A stretch of 25,313 bases of DNA from contig JBLNBZ010000022.1 in the NCBI GenBank assembly GCA_050260355.1, positions 1 to 25,313 on the forward strand, in the 5' to 3' direction. Every line of letters starts with the position of its first letter. Position 1 is the stretch's first letter. The notes under the pieces are model-generated. The model was not told where the DNA came from. It worked only from the letters and a program-made list of their open reading frames with translations, and made no database searches. Below, piece after piece: positions 8,314 through 15,464 of the stretch. The stretch comes from CADEFX01 sp050260355. Lineage in GTDB: Bacteria > Pseudomonadota > Alphaproteobacteria > Rhizobiales > Hyphomicrobiaceae. The position numbers and the translations under genes were made by a program.

Positions 8314-8787
8314 CTAGCGGCGCTCGCCCATGCGCGCCTCGGCCTTCGGCACGTAGTTGAGCTCCTGGATGAGCACGTCGTCGACGACGGGCATGCCGAA
8401 GCGCTTGTTGACGTTGGCGCCGATTGCGCTGAGAAGCGCGGGCAGATCCTGCTTCTTGAGGTTGCGGAAGTCGATGGTCTCGCCGGCGTAGATGGTTTTG
8501 AAGGCCTCGTCGAGCAGGATCGGCTCCGGCTTGACCGACATGCGCTTCAGCAGCTTGCTCTCGACGTTGAAGGCGAACTGCGCCACCACGTAGCCCTGGA
8601 TCGCACCCTCGGCGATGATCGGGACGCTGATCACCTTGGTTCGCACCTGCTCGACACCGCCGGAGAATTTCTCGGGCTCGGCGGTTGCTGCCTCGGCCGC
8701 CTTGGTCGACTTCCAGGACATGACGGCCCAGCTCGACCCGAGCGTGACCGCACAGGCCCACAAGCCGACCAGGATCAGCTTGATCAC
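8314..8787 (-). CDS. FliL-like membrane-anchored flagellar-cluster protein
   Basis: This 157-residue protein has one N-terminal hydrophobic segment (about 2-22, IKLILVGLWACAVTLGSSWAV), a short charged linker and a periplasmic domain of about 100 residues. The domain pattern (a beta strand GYVVAQFAFNVE, a helix LPALLSAIGANVNKRFG, then a final strand VVDDVLIQELNYV) resembles the FliL fold, whose members sit beside the stator. This is a pattern-level resemblance, not a firm family assignment. The start is GTG at 8785-8787, overlapping the TGA of the upstream FlgN-like gene (GTGA), so translation is coupled. It is the last gene of the flhA unit. A canonical fliL elsewhere in the genome is likely. 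Confidence 0.65.
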   Translation of the reverse strand: MIKLILVGLWACAVTLGSSWAVMSWKSTKAAEAATAEPEKFSGGVEQVRTKVISVPIIAEGAIQGYVVAQFAFNVESKLLKRMSVKPEPILLDEAFKTIYAGETIDFRNLKKQDLPALLSAIGANVNKRFGMPVVDDVLIQELNYVPKAEARMGERR

Positions 8788-9257
8788 GGAACGTCGCGCC
8801 GGCCGGCGGAGGCCGAATAGGTGCCGTCGGATTCCGCTCCGCGGATGGCATCCGCCATGATCGCTGCGATCTCGCGTACCGCCTCGACGTGCAGCTTGAG
8901 GACGGCGCAGTTCGTATCGAGCTTGGCGCGCAGCGAGGCCAGCCGTTGCCGGGTCGGCTCGCCCAATCCCTTCTCCTCGACGTGGCGCAAGGCGCGGGTC
9001 AACTCGAGAAGTCCGTGACTCTTGCGGTTGTTGTAGTCCTTGAGGTCGATCGGCAGACGGCCGCGCAGGGCCGCGGTCTCCTGCTCGACGGTCTCCTCCA
9101 GCCGCTCGATGGCGCGATCGAGATTGGCCAGAGCCAGCGCACGGTCGGCATCTGTGGCGTGACCGCCGGCCCGGGCCCGAGCGAGCGTGGGGGCGAGCAC
9201 ATCCGTCGAACGGGCGGAGCGCGACGGCTGGTCGGCCGCAATCAGAGCGCGTGGCAT
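8784..9257 (-). CDS. flgN: FlgN-like flagellar chaperone
   Basis: The gene encodes an all-helical protein of 157 residues. After a variable first 40 residues come heptad-like helices (ANLDRAIERLEETVEQETAAL, SHGLLELTRALRHVEEKGL, LRAKLDTNCAVLKLHVEAV) and an ending AESDGTYS. FlgN proteins are cytoplasmic export chaperones for the hook-junction proteins FlgK and FlgL, both encoded in this window. I chose the ATG at 9255-9257, overlapping the end of the flgJ-like gene by 16 bases, because the frame further upstream is arginine-rich and matches the antisense reading of the neighbour. The C-terminal TGA overlaps the next GTG. The FlgN call relies on fold-like pattern and context. Confidence 0.7.
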   Translation of the reverse strand: MPRALIAADQPSRSARSTDVLAPTLARARAGGHATDADRALALANLDRAIERLEETVEQETAALRGRLPIDLKDYNNRKSHGLLELTRALRHVEEKGLGEPTRQRLASLRAKLDTNCAVLKLHVEAVREIAAIMADAIRGAESDGTYSASAGRRDVP

Positions 9258-9694
9258 CGGGAATGATCTCCGCTCGGCTCGGAAGAGTTTGCATCGGCCT
9301 CGGGCGACACCGCAGCGGCCCAGCCGCCGCCCATGACCGGGGTCGGGGCGGGAACCGACGACACGGCGGGCGCTTGTGCCCCGGCCCCCGCGGCGACTCT
9401 CTGCGCGATGCCCAGCCGGCCGCTCCTGGCGATCTCGGCGGCAAGCTTCTCGGCCAGCATGGACCTCCACACCTCACCGGCAGTGCCACTGCCGAACACG
9501 GTGGTGGCATTTTTCGGCAGCATCTCGGAGATGAAGCTCTGCACCACGAAAGCCTCGAACTGCTGGAAGGCGTCCTGGGCCTTCCTGGCGCGCGCGGCCT
9601 GGCTGGCGCTTTGCGTTGAGACCTTTGCCGCCGGAGCGGCGGACCGGCCGACCTCGGACAGGCTGGCGGGAGCTAGTGGAGGGATCGTCGCCAA
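9242..9694 (-). CDS. flgJ: FlgJ-like rod-binding protein without muramidase domain
   Basis: The 150-residue protein matches the N-terminal rod-binding half of FlgJ: the core ARARKAQDAFQQFEAFVVQSF, then MLPKNA and GSGTAGEVWRSMLAEKLAAEIARSG (about residues 37-95). The C-terminal glucosaminidase domain of enterobacterial FlgJ is absent. Instead there is a Pro/Ala/Ser-rich tail. This single-domain form is usual in alphaproteobacteria, where a separate enzyme opens the peptidoglycan. It is exported to help rod assembly in the periplasm. It lies 47 bases after the FliJ-like gene and overlaps the FlgN-like gene. Confidence 0.85.
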   Translation of the reverse strand: MATIPPLAPASLSEVGRSAAPAAKVSTQSASQAARARKAQDAFQQFEAFVVQSFISEMLPKNATTVFGSGTAGEVWRSMLAEKLAAEIARSGRLGIAQRVAAGAGAQAPAVSSVPAPTPVMGGGWAAAVSPEADANSSEPSGDHSRCHAL

Positions 9695-9741
9695 GGGTGG
9701 AATCCGCGAGTTGATTGGTTGCGGATCATGACGCGATGAAC

Positions 9742-10140
9742 TTACCGGAGGCTTGCGTCCTTGCGCGTTACCGTCTGGTCAATGATGTCGGCAAGCTGCT
9801 TCTTGTCCTCTTCGCGCCGGGCTTCCTCGGCCGCCGTGGCGGCGAGGCGCTCGGCGACCTTCAGCTTACCCGTCGCCGCAAGCAGCCGCCGGATCTGCGC
9901 CTTCTCCTCGTCTCGCAGGCGCGCCGCCTCCTGCGCGAGCGCATGCAGCCGCCGCGCCATGGTATCGAGGAACAGGCCGTGGAGAGCGTTCTCCTCGCCC
10001 AGCGCAGCCAGGACCTCGCGCTCGTCCGCCTCGACCCGCGACCTGCGCCGCTGCAAATCGCCGAGCTTCCACTCCTCGGCCCGCTGCATCTGCTGCTGGA
10101 CGCGGGCGATCCGGCGTGTCTTCTCGGCGCGGCTCTGCAT
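9742..10140 (-). CDS. fliJ: FliJ-like coiled-coil export protein
   Basis: This is a 132-residue, highly charged protein that is almost entirely predicted coiled coil (for example VQQQMQRAEEWKLGDLQRRRSRVEADEREVL read over residues 14-44, and a long Ala/Glu/Arg/Lys-rich helix to residue 118). Size and character match FliJ, the stalk-like partner of FliI that links the ATPase ring to FlhA. It starts with ATG five bases after the fliR stop. FliJ sequences diverge strongly, so the assignment relies on coiled-coil character, size and position between fliR and flgJ. Another small coiled-coil flagellar protein is the main alternative. Confidence 0.7.
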   Translation of the reverse strand: MQSRAEKTRRIARVQQQMQRAEEWKLGDLQRRRSRVEADEREVLAALGEENALHGLFLDTMARRLHALAQEAARLRDEEKAQIRRLLAATGKLKVAERLAATAAEEARREEDKKQLADIIDQTVTRKDASLR

Positions 10141-10145
10141 CGGAT

Positions 10146-10898
10146 CTATCCCTTCGCCAGCCAGGTCATGAAGCCGGCCGTGAACAAGGTGAGGAACTCG
10201 GCCATGGTGAAGTAGAGCAGGACGATGCCGCCCGCGAACACGAACGGCAGCGAGATGAAGTAGATCGGGATCTGCGGGATCATCTTGTTGGCGAGCCCGA
10301 ACAGCAGATTGACGATCAGGCCGTAGATGACGAACGGACCGCTGATCTGCAATGCGAGGACAAAGGAATCACCAAGCGCGCCCGACATGTTGCGCAGGCT
10401 CGCATCGATGGAGAACGGCTCGTTGACCGGCAACACCGAGTAGGAGGCGACAAGGGCGCGGAACACCTCCCAATGCTGGTCGGTCAGAAACAGGAGAACG
10501 GTGGCCGACAGCGTTATCAGAGTGGCGATCGGCGGCGACGGCTCGGCTTCCTCGACGGGCGGCCCCGGCAACGTGCCGAGGCCGATGAACTGCGCGACGG
10601 CCGTGGCCATGAATTGCAGGGCGAGGAAGAAGAACCGGCCCATGACGCCGATCAGCGCGCCAACGGCCGTCTCCGAGACGATGAACCTGATAAGGTGCGG
10701 GAGCGAAAGGTCGGTCACGTCCTTCTGCAACATGGGCAGCAGCAGGGGCATGAGCGCCAGGGTGGCGGCGATGGCGAGGAACAGGCGCACCTGCACCGGG
10801 ATGCGGGGGCTCGAGAATCCCGGCATCAGCATCAGGCATCCGCCGATGCGGCAGAACAGAAGAAACGTGAGCAGCACGGTGTCGGCTGCGATCGGCAT
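10146..10898 (-). CDS. fliR: Flagellar export gate protein FliR
   Basis: FliR is a polytopic component of the FliPQR export channel. The 250-residue protein is very hydrophobic, with about six membrane segments (for example 8-28, 38-57, 71-100, 125-145, 175-205 and 212-240). It has the family's early motif FCRIGGCLMLMPGFSSPRIPVQVRLF and the GxxxG-rich TAVGALIGVMGRFFFLALQFMATAVAQFIGL segment between residues 74 and 104. Its ATG shares one base with the flhA TAA (TAATG), a tight translational coupling between two partners of the same export gate. Confidence 0.95.
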   Translation of the reverse strand: MPIAADTVLLTFLLFCRIGGCLMLMPGFSSPRIPVQVRLFLAIAATLALMPLLLPMLQKDVTDLSLPHLIRFIVSETAVGALIGVMGRFFFLALQFMATAVAQFIGLGTLPGPPVEEAEPSPPIATLITLSATVLLFLTDQHWEVFRALVASYSVLPVNEPFSIDASLRNMSGALGDSFVLALQISGPFVIYGLIVNLLFGLANKMIPQIPIYFISLPFVFAGGIVLLYFTMAEFLTLFTAGFMTWLAKG

Positions 10899-12991
10899 TA
10901 CGAGATCGAGCCGAGCGATTTGATGGTGACGCCGCGGGCGATCTCCATGTGCGAGAGCACGGGAAGCGTGGCGAACAGGCGCTCGGTGACCATGCGCACG
11001 TAAGGACGCGCGTCGGGCGCCACGACGAGCACGAACTGATGGCCCAGGTCCATTTGCGCGCGAATGACCTTGGTCGCCTCGGCCCCGAACTGCTCGATGA
11101 GACGCGGATCGATATCGAACTCGATCACGTCGCCCTTGGCGTCGCGCTTCAACGCCTGATGGAACGCCAGCTCCCAGCGGTTGCCGAGGCGCACGACCTT
11201 GAGCACGCCGCCGTCGAGCAGATCACCGCAGATCTGCTGCGCCATGCGCATGCGCACGTGCTCGGCGAGCTGCTCCGCTCTGCGCACATGCGGCGCGACC
11301 TCGGCGATGGCTTCCAGAATGAGATGCAGATTGCGGATCGAGATGCGCTCGGCCAGCAGCAGCTTCAATACGGCCTGCAGGCCCGAGTAGGAGATCTGCG
11401 AAGGGATCATCTCGTCCAGCAGACGCCGGTACTCGGGCTCGAGCCGGTCGATGAGGGCGCGCATATCCCTGTACGACAGGAGCTGCGCAAGGTTGTTGCG
11501 GATGACCTCGCGCACGTGGGTCAGCAGCACGGACATGTTGTCGACCGGCGTGAAGCCGTCCCGCTCGAGCGTGCTGACGAACGCCTCGGACACCCACACG
11601 GCCTTCATGCCGAACGCGGGCTCGCGCGCGTCGTCGCAGGGCACGTCGGGCCGCGGGCCCTCGCCGGTGATGACGAGCACGTCGCCGAGCCGCAGCTCGT
11701 CGGTGGCAATGACGTTGCCGTGGATCTTGATCTGGTAGGTCTTGGGCGGGATGCTCAGATCGTCCGAGAGCTTGATCTCCGGAACGACGAAGCCGTACTG
11801 CCGCGCAAACATTCTGCGCATCTTGCCGACCCGTTGAGCGAGCTCCCCGTGCGCCGGCAGCAGAGCGCCTGAAAGCTGCTTGCCGAGGCAGAGCTCGATC
11901 TCGATGGCGCGGAGCTGCTCCTTGATCGAGTGGCGCGCTTCCTCCTCGGCCAGCTGCTTTGCTTGCAGCGCCCTCGCTTCCTCGGCCGCGCGCACCTCCG
12001 CCCGGCGCTTGGGAATGGCATAGGCGACGAACGCCATGGTCGCACCCAGCAGTGCGAACGGCAGAAGAGGCAGGCCGGGGGCCATAGCCAGGACGAACAT
12101 GACGAGCGCCGCCACCGAAAGGGCGCGCGGATAGTTGCCGAGCTGCGCGAGGATGGCCTTTTCCGCCGAGCCGCGCGTGCCGCCCTTCGACACCAGAAGG
12201 CCGGCGGCCAGCGAGATGATGAGGGCCGGTATCTGGGTGACGAGACCGTCGCCGACCGAGAGCTTGGTGAACACGTCGGCGGCGGCGCCGAGGCTCATGT
12301 CGTGGCGGGTCACGCCAATGACGATGCCGCCGAACACGTTCACGGCCGTGATGATAAGGCCGGCGATGGCGTCGCCGCGAACGAACTTCGAGGCACCGTC
12401 CATGGAGCCGAAGAAGGCGCTCTCCTCCTCGAGCTCGCGGCGCCTGCGCATGGCCTCCTTCTCGTCGATGATGCCGGCCGACAGGTCCGCATCGATGGCC
12501 ATCTGCTTGCCGGGGATCGCATCGAGGGTGAAGCGGGCGCCAACCTCGGCGATGCGCGTGGCACCCTTGGTGATGACGAGGAAGTTGATGGTGATCAGGA
12601 TCACGAACACGATCGTGCCGATCACGAAGTCGCCGCTCATGACGAAGTTGGAGAAGCCGGCGATGACGTGACCGGCGGCCGCGTAGCCCTGGTTGCCCTC
12701 AGACAGGATCAGTCTGGTGGTGGCAATGTTGAGCGACAGGCGCAACATCGTGGCGATGAGCAGCACGGTCGGGAATGCCGAGAAGTCGAGCGGCTTCTGA
12801 ATCCAGAGTGCCACCATCAGGATCAGGACGGCGAGCGCGATGGAGAAGGCGAGCCCGATGTCGATGAGAACCGCCGGCAGCGGCAGGAAGAGAACGGTGA
12901 GGATGAAGACGATGCCAATGGCAAAGCCGACGTCCTGCGCGCTCTTGCGCTCTACGGGCGCCGCAATGGCGGTCACGGTGGTGGTGGCCAC
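10898..12991 (-). CDS. flhA: Flagellar export gate protein FlhA
   Basis: FlhA forms the nonameric ring of the export gate that receives cargo from FliI/FliJ and chaperones. The 697-residue protein has about eight N-terminal membrane segments (to about residue 325), the FHIPEP signature RFTLDAIPGKQMAIDADL at 153-170, the conserved GDGLVTQIPAL at 248-258, a charged linker (about 328-365) and the four-subdomain cytoplasmic region. The start is GTG (complement of 12989-12991), five bases after GAGGAG, so translation can initiate independently. Unlike most neighbours it is not coupled to its upstream gene: 991 bases of repeats separate it from fliQ. Confidence 0.97.
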   Translation of the reverse strand: MATTTVTAIAAPVERKSAQDVGFAIGIVFILTVLFLPLPAVLIDIGLAFSIALAVLILMVALWIQKPLDFSAFPTVLLIATMLRLSLNIATTRLILSEGNQGYAAAGHVIAGFSNFVMSGDFVIGTIVFVILITINFLVITKGATRIAEVGARFTLDAIPGKQMAIDADLSAGIIDEKEAMRRRRELEEESAFFGSMDGASKFVRGDAIAGLIITAVNVFGGIVIGVTRHDMSLGAAADVFTKLSVGDGLVTQIPALIISLAAGLLVSKGGTRGSAEKAILAQLGNYPRALSVAALVMFVLAMAPGLPLLPFALLGATMAFVAYAIPKRRAEVRAAEEARALQAKQLAEEEARHSIKEQLRAIEIELCLGKQLSGALLPAHGELAQRVGKMRRMFARQYGFVVPEIKLSDDLSIPPKTYQIKIHGNVIATDELRLGDVLVITGEGPRPDVPCDDAREPAFGMKAVWVSEAFVSTLERDGFTPVDNMSVLLTHVREVIRNNLAQLLSYRDMRALIDRLEPEYRRLLDEMIPSQISYSGLQAVLKLLLAERISIRNLHLILEAIAEVAPHVRRAEQLAEHVRMRMAQQICGDLLDGGVLKVVRLGNRWELAFHQALKRDAKGDVIEFDIDPRLIEQFGAEATKVIRAQMDLGHQFVLVVAPDARPYVRMVTERLFATLPVLSHMEIARGVTIKSLGSIS

Positions 12992-13160
12992 GGCTACTCC
13001 TCGGGCTCAGGTGTTTGCGCCCGAGCATGACGGCTGAAGCTTGCGCGAGGGTCGCGAAAGGGGCGGGGGTGGAATCGAGGTGTATAGCCACTTGCGCCGT
13101 GTGCCGGGTGCTTCGAGCATGCATTGAGGTCCGAGCTTCAACTGCAGCTCAGAGCTTGCG

Positions 13161-13460
13161 GAGCCGCGTCTGGGTTCCGGCCGCTGTCTACTGCGAACCA
13201 CGATCCGGGGCCGGAATGACGCCGATGGTTGAGGCAAGGTCGCGCCACGTCACCGGCGTCATCCCTGCGCAGGCAGGGGCCCAGGAGCCGGGCAGGAGAT
13301 TCTGCCTCGCGGTTGAAGCGCTGGCGGTGCGCGTCGCGTGCATCAACGTCCACAGAGCAAGTGGAGCCGCATCTGGGTTCCGGCCTTCGCCGGAATGACG
13401 TCGATGGTTGGGGCGAGACCGTGCCATCTCTATGGCGTCATCCCTGCAAGGCAGGGACCA
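13161..13460 (+). repeat. Direct repeat E, two copies 203 bases apart
   Basis: GAGCCGC followed by TCTGGGTTCCGGCC occurs at 13161 and again at 13364. In both copies it is followed by GCCGGAATGACG, then GATGGTTG, then GGCGTCATCCCTGC and CAGG. The copies differ by substitutions and small indels, and the first copy carries extra sequence after TTCCGGCC. The second copy runs directly into module B. The GGCCTTCGCCGGAATGACG core is of the widespread alphaproteobacterial short palindromic repeat type. Confidence 0.75.
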
Positions 13461-13580
13461 GGCCCACGTCTCCTGTGTCTTCGACGAGTCTTACGCTGGA
13501 TCCCGCATCGGCGCTCGGCTTGCGCCTCGCTGGTGCGGGATGACGGAGCAGGAGAGGCATTCGGCTCCAACCGCAGCGCT

Positions 13581-13646
13581 TGCTTAATCGCACCGGGAAA
13601 GACCCCGGCTCATGCGCGCCAGAGGCGCGATGGCCGGGGACGCAAG
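13581..13646 (+). repeat. Hairpin repeat module A, copy A1
   Basis: A 66-base unit that begins TGCTTAATCGCAC and ends GGGGACGCAAG. It differs from A2 (121 bases to the right) at two positions. Internally it can fold as a double stem: CCCCGGC pairs with GCCGGGG around an inner CGCGCC/GGCGCG stem with an AGA loop. Confidence 0.8.
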
Positions 13647-13701
13647 GTCGTGAGGGCTGCGCGCGCACCGAGCAAGCGGATCGGCGTGACCGTGTGCGCG
13701 T

Positions 13702-13767
13702 TGCTTAATCGCACTGGGAAAGACCCCGGCTCATTCGCGCCAGAGGCGCGATGGCCGGGGACGCAAG
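13702..13767 (+). repeat. Hairpin repeat module A, copy A2
   Basis: The second A unit. The outer stem pairs 13724-13730 with 13754-13760 (CCCCGGC/GCCGGGG), and the inner stem pairs 13735-13741 with 13745-13751 (TCGCGCC/GGCGCGA) around AGA. Any transcript through this stretch from fliQ would form a strong structure. Confidence 0.8.
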
Positions 13768-13894
13768 ACGTGAGGTTTGTGCAGGCAGTGACGCGCGTGG
13801 TTCTAGGACAACCACCATCTTTCTGCGGTCCCGGAAACCACGCTGCAAGCAAGACTCGAGGCTTGCGATGCGTCCTTCCTCCTGCGGTGCCGGA

Positions 13895-13914
13895 AGCCGC
13901 GCTCAAGCGCGGCT
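13895..13914. terminator. Strong hairpin downstream of fliQ
   Basis: A perfect nine-base inverted repeat, AGCCGCGCT and AGCGCGGCT separated by CA, lies about 70 bases beyond the fliQ stop inside module C. There is no clear U-run on the minus strand, so it may attenuate or stabilise rather than terminate transcription of the flgE-fliQ unit. The equivalent in the left composite copy is imperfect. Confidence 0.4.
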
Positions 13915-13982
13915 ATCCGGGACCTTTCCCGCTCAACCCGACGCGTGGCTCACCACTTGAATGCGTCAGCGCAAAGCTTGCA

Positions 13983-14249
13983 TCAGAACCCGTGCTCGAT
14001 GCGCGAGTAGACCTGCTCGGCGAAGCTGAAGATGACGGCGCCCATGAACGGCGCGGTCAGCGACGTGACGACGAGAATGGCGACGATCTTCGGAATGAAG
14101 GTGAGGGTGATTTCCTGCACCTGGGTCAGCGCCTGCAACAGAGCGATGGCGACGCCGATCGCCATGGCCGCACCGACGGCCGGCCCAGAGGCCAGCATCA
14201 CCGTCCAAATGGCCGATTGGACGATATCGAGCGCATCGGCCTGATTCAT
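13983..14249 (-). CDS. fliQ: Flagellar export gate protein FliQ
   Basis: FliQ is a small two-helix-hairpin subunit of the FliPQR export channel. The 88-residue protein has the family start (MNQADALDIVQSAIWTVMLASGPAVGAAMAIGV across residues 1-33), two hydrophobic segments (about 14-38 and 53-75), and the conserved ALTQVQEITLTFIPKI loop between them. It starts with ATG three bases after the flgD stop. It is the last gene of the flgE-fliQ series. The next export-gate gene in order, flhA, is displaced by the repeat-filled gap. Confidence 0.95.
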   Translation of the reverse strand: MNQADALDIVQSAIWTVMLASGPAVGAAMAIGVAIALLQALTQVQEITLTFIPKIVAILVVTSLTAPFMGAVIFSFAEQVYSRIEHGF

Positions 14250-14252
14250 GGG

Positions 14253-14651
14253 TCAGCTGATCTTGATGCCGGCGCCCAAGGGCAATTCGTCGCCGGTGTC
14301 GAGCTTGGCAACGGCACCGCCGGAGATGATGGAGACCGATTGGACCTTGCCGCTGACCGAGCCGTCGGCACTCGTGATCGTGCGGCCGATGAGCGATTCG
14401 GCCTGGGACAGCGCGAAGGAGGTCATCAGCGAGTCGAGCTTGGCGTTGGTCTGCATCGACTGCTCGACATTGGAGAAGGCGGCAAGCTGCGCCATGTACT
14501 GGGTGGAGTCGATCGGCTTGGTCGGGTCCTGGTTCTTGAGCTGCGCCACCAGCAGGCGAAGGAACGCGTTGTAGTCCGGCGCAATCGATGAGCCCGCCTG
14601 TGTGGTCTGACTCGTCGATGGGTTCGTCGCAGTTGCGGTTCCGACTTGCAT
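14253..14651 (-). CDS. flgD: Hook-capping protein FlgD (short form)
   Basis: FlgD is the scaffold that caps the growing hook. At 132 residues it is much shorter than the ~230-residue enterobacterial protein. It retains the conserved N-terminal region (YNAFLRLLVAQLKNQDPTKP, then STQYMAQLAAFSNVEQSM, and the LIGRTI segment) and part of the following beta domain, but lacks the Ig-like domain. A short FlgD is usual in rhizobia. Its ATG shares one base with the flbT TGA, indicating coupled translation. Confidence 0.93.
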   Translation of the reverse strand: MQVGTATATNPSTSQTTQAGSSIAPDYNAFLRLLVAQLKNQDPTKPIDSTQYMAQLAAFSNVEQSMQTNAKLDSLMTSFALSQAESLIGRTITSADGSVSGKVQSVSIISGGAVAKLDTGDELPLGAGIKIS

Positions 14652-15079
14652 CAGGCCATCTCCAGTGTTGGGTTTTGCGGCGTCCTGCCCTCGCTCAGGA
14701 TCGCCTCCTCGATCGGGAACAGCGCCCGGATCGCCTTCAAGGCCTCATAGACGCGGCCAGCCGCCACCAACTCACCCACGCGCCGCAGCCCGGAGAGAAC
14801 CTCGGCATTCTGGAAGGTCGCCATCAGCAGCGCATGCGAGCCCTCGAACACCTTTCGCGTCGCCTCCGCGCGGCCGGGCTCCATCAGCATGGTCTGCACG
14901 ACAAAGTAGAGCTGGCGCAGCGGCGTCGTCGTCTCCTCCTCCTGAAGCACATGGCTCTCCAGCAGAAAGACCACGTCGTTCAAGAACTCCAGCGACACCT
15001 TCCGGTCGGCACGCAGCACGGCGCCGTTGACATAAATCCGTTCGCCGGCGCGCAAGCTGATGCGCAGGCCCTTTTTCAC
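14651..15079 (-). CDS. flbT: Flagellin post-transcriptional regulator FlbT
   Basis: FlbT acts on flagellin mRNA: in Caulobacter it binds the leader and limits translation until the hook is complete, while in Brucella it has been reported as an activator. The 142-residue protein shows the family's LRISLRAGERIYVNGAVLR start, an FLNDVVFLLESHVLQ segment, and helical AEATRKVFEGSHALLMATFQ. I chose the GTG at 15077-15079, which overlaps the flaF TGA (GTGA). Codons upstream of it in the same frame lie inside flaF and read as shadow. The flaF-flbT pairing is conserved. Confidence 0.95.
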   Translation of the reverse strand: MKKGLRISLRAGERIYVNGAVLRADRKVSLEFLNDVVFLLESHVLQEEETTTPLRQLYFVVQTMLMEPGRAEATRKVFEGSHALLMATFQNAEVLSGLRRVGELVAAGRVYEALKAIRALFPIEEAILSEGRTPQNPTLEMA

Positions 15080-15423
15080 TTCAGACCCTCGCTGATGGAG
15101 CGAGAGACCTCGATCAGGTCCTTGAAGCTGTCGGACCGCTCGAGCCGGATGCTCTCCGCCTCGCGCATCACCCACAGGCCGATCGAAATCAGGTCGGCGC
15201 GGAGCTGCTGAGGCAGATCGTTGTCGGGGTTGGCAAGATCCTCGATCAGGACGGCCCAGAGCTGACGCACATACTTCAAGGCCTCGATCGCCTCGCGCGA
15301 CCGCGGCCCCTTCTCGGCCGCCGCCTCCAGGAGCGTGATCGAGTGCTCCAAGGCCTTGCGCTCGCGCTCGCGAGCGGCCTTCGGAGCTCCGTCGAGAACT
15401 TCGGCATAGGGAAACTGATACAT
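15076..15423 (-). CDS. flaF: Flagellin synthesis regulator FlaF
   Basis: FlaF is a small cytoplasmic protein required for flagellin translation or secretion, working opposite FlbT in alphaproteobacteria. The 115-residue protein is helical and has the family features ERERKALEHSITLLEAA, YVRQLWAVLIEDLANPDNDLP and ISIGLWVMREAESIR. The ATG has AAAGG seven bases upstream. It is 41 bases after flgL, ending the hook-junction genes and starting the flaF-flbT pair. Flagellin genes themselves are not in the window. Confidence 0.95.
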   Translation of the reverse strand: MYQFPYAEVLDGAPKAARERERKALEHSITLLEAAAEKGPRSREAIEALKYVRQLWAVLIEDLANPDNDLPQQLRADLISIGLWVMREAESIRLERSDSFKDLIEVSRSISEGLK

Positions 15424-15464
15424 GCGTGACCTTTCGTGCTGTCTGTGGCCCTACGCAAAGGGCG

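Larger units (their letters stand above)
13457..13954 (+). repeat. Composite repeat B-A-A-C, right copy
   Basis: Module B lies at 13457-13546, A1 at 13581-13646, A2 at 13702-13767 and C at 13881-13954. The left copy (7764-8170) has the same module order in reverse complement but only one A. The extra A with its flank adds 121 bases. Module identity is high over runs of 20 or more bases. Alignment was done by eye. Confidence 0.8.
12992..13982. repeat. Repeat-filled gap splitting fliQ from flhA
   Basis: This 991-base gap lies between two co-directional export-gate genes that are normally close together. I see no gene. The left 150 bases (12992-13150) hold the flhA ribosome-binding site and otherwise undefined sequence in which I could not pick a confident promoter. 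The remainder is tandem and palindromic repeats: a direct repeat E (13161 and 13364), then modules B, A1, A2 and C. Open frames crossing it on both strands run through the repeats and are not credible as genes. Confidence 0.8.

Noticed and set aside
8784..9470. Longer 228-residue version of the FlgN-like protein
   Set aside because: The extra ~70 residues are arginine-rich and lie out of frame inside the flgJ-like gene. The ATG at 9257 gives a compact 157-residue protein.
9242..9694. Damaged flgJ missing its glucosaminidase domain
   Set aside because: Single-domain FlgJ-like rod-binding proteins are normal in alphaproteobacteria, and the frame is intact with overlapping neighbours.
13338..14591. 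Plus-strand frame of 417 codons across the flhA-fliQ gap
   Set aside because: It runs through the repeats and then antisense through fliQ and flgD, with no protein-family features.
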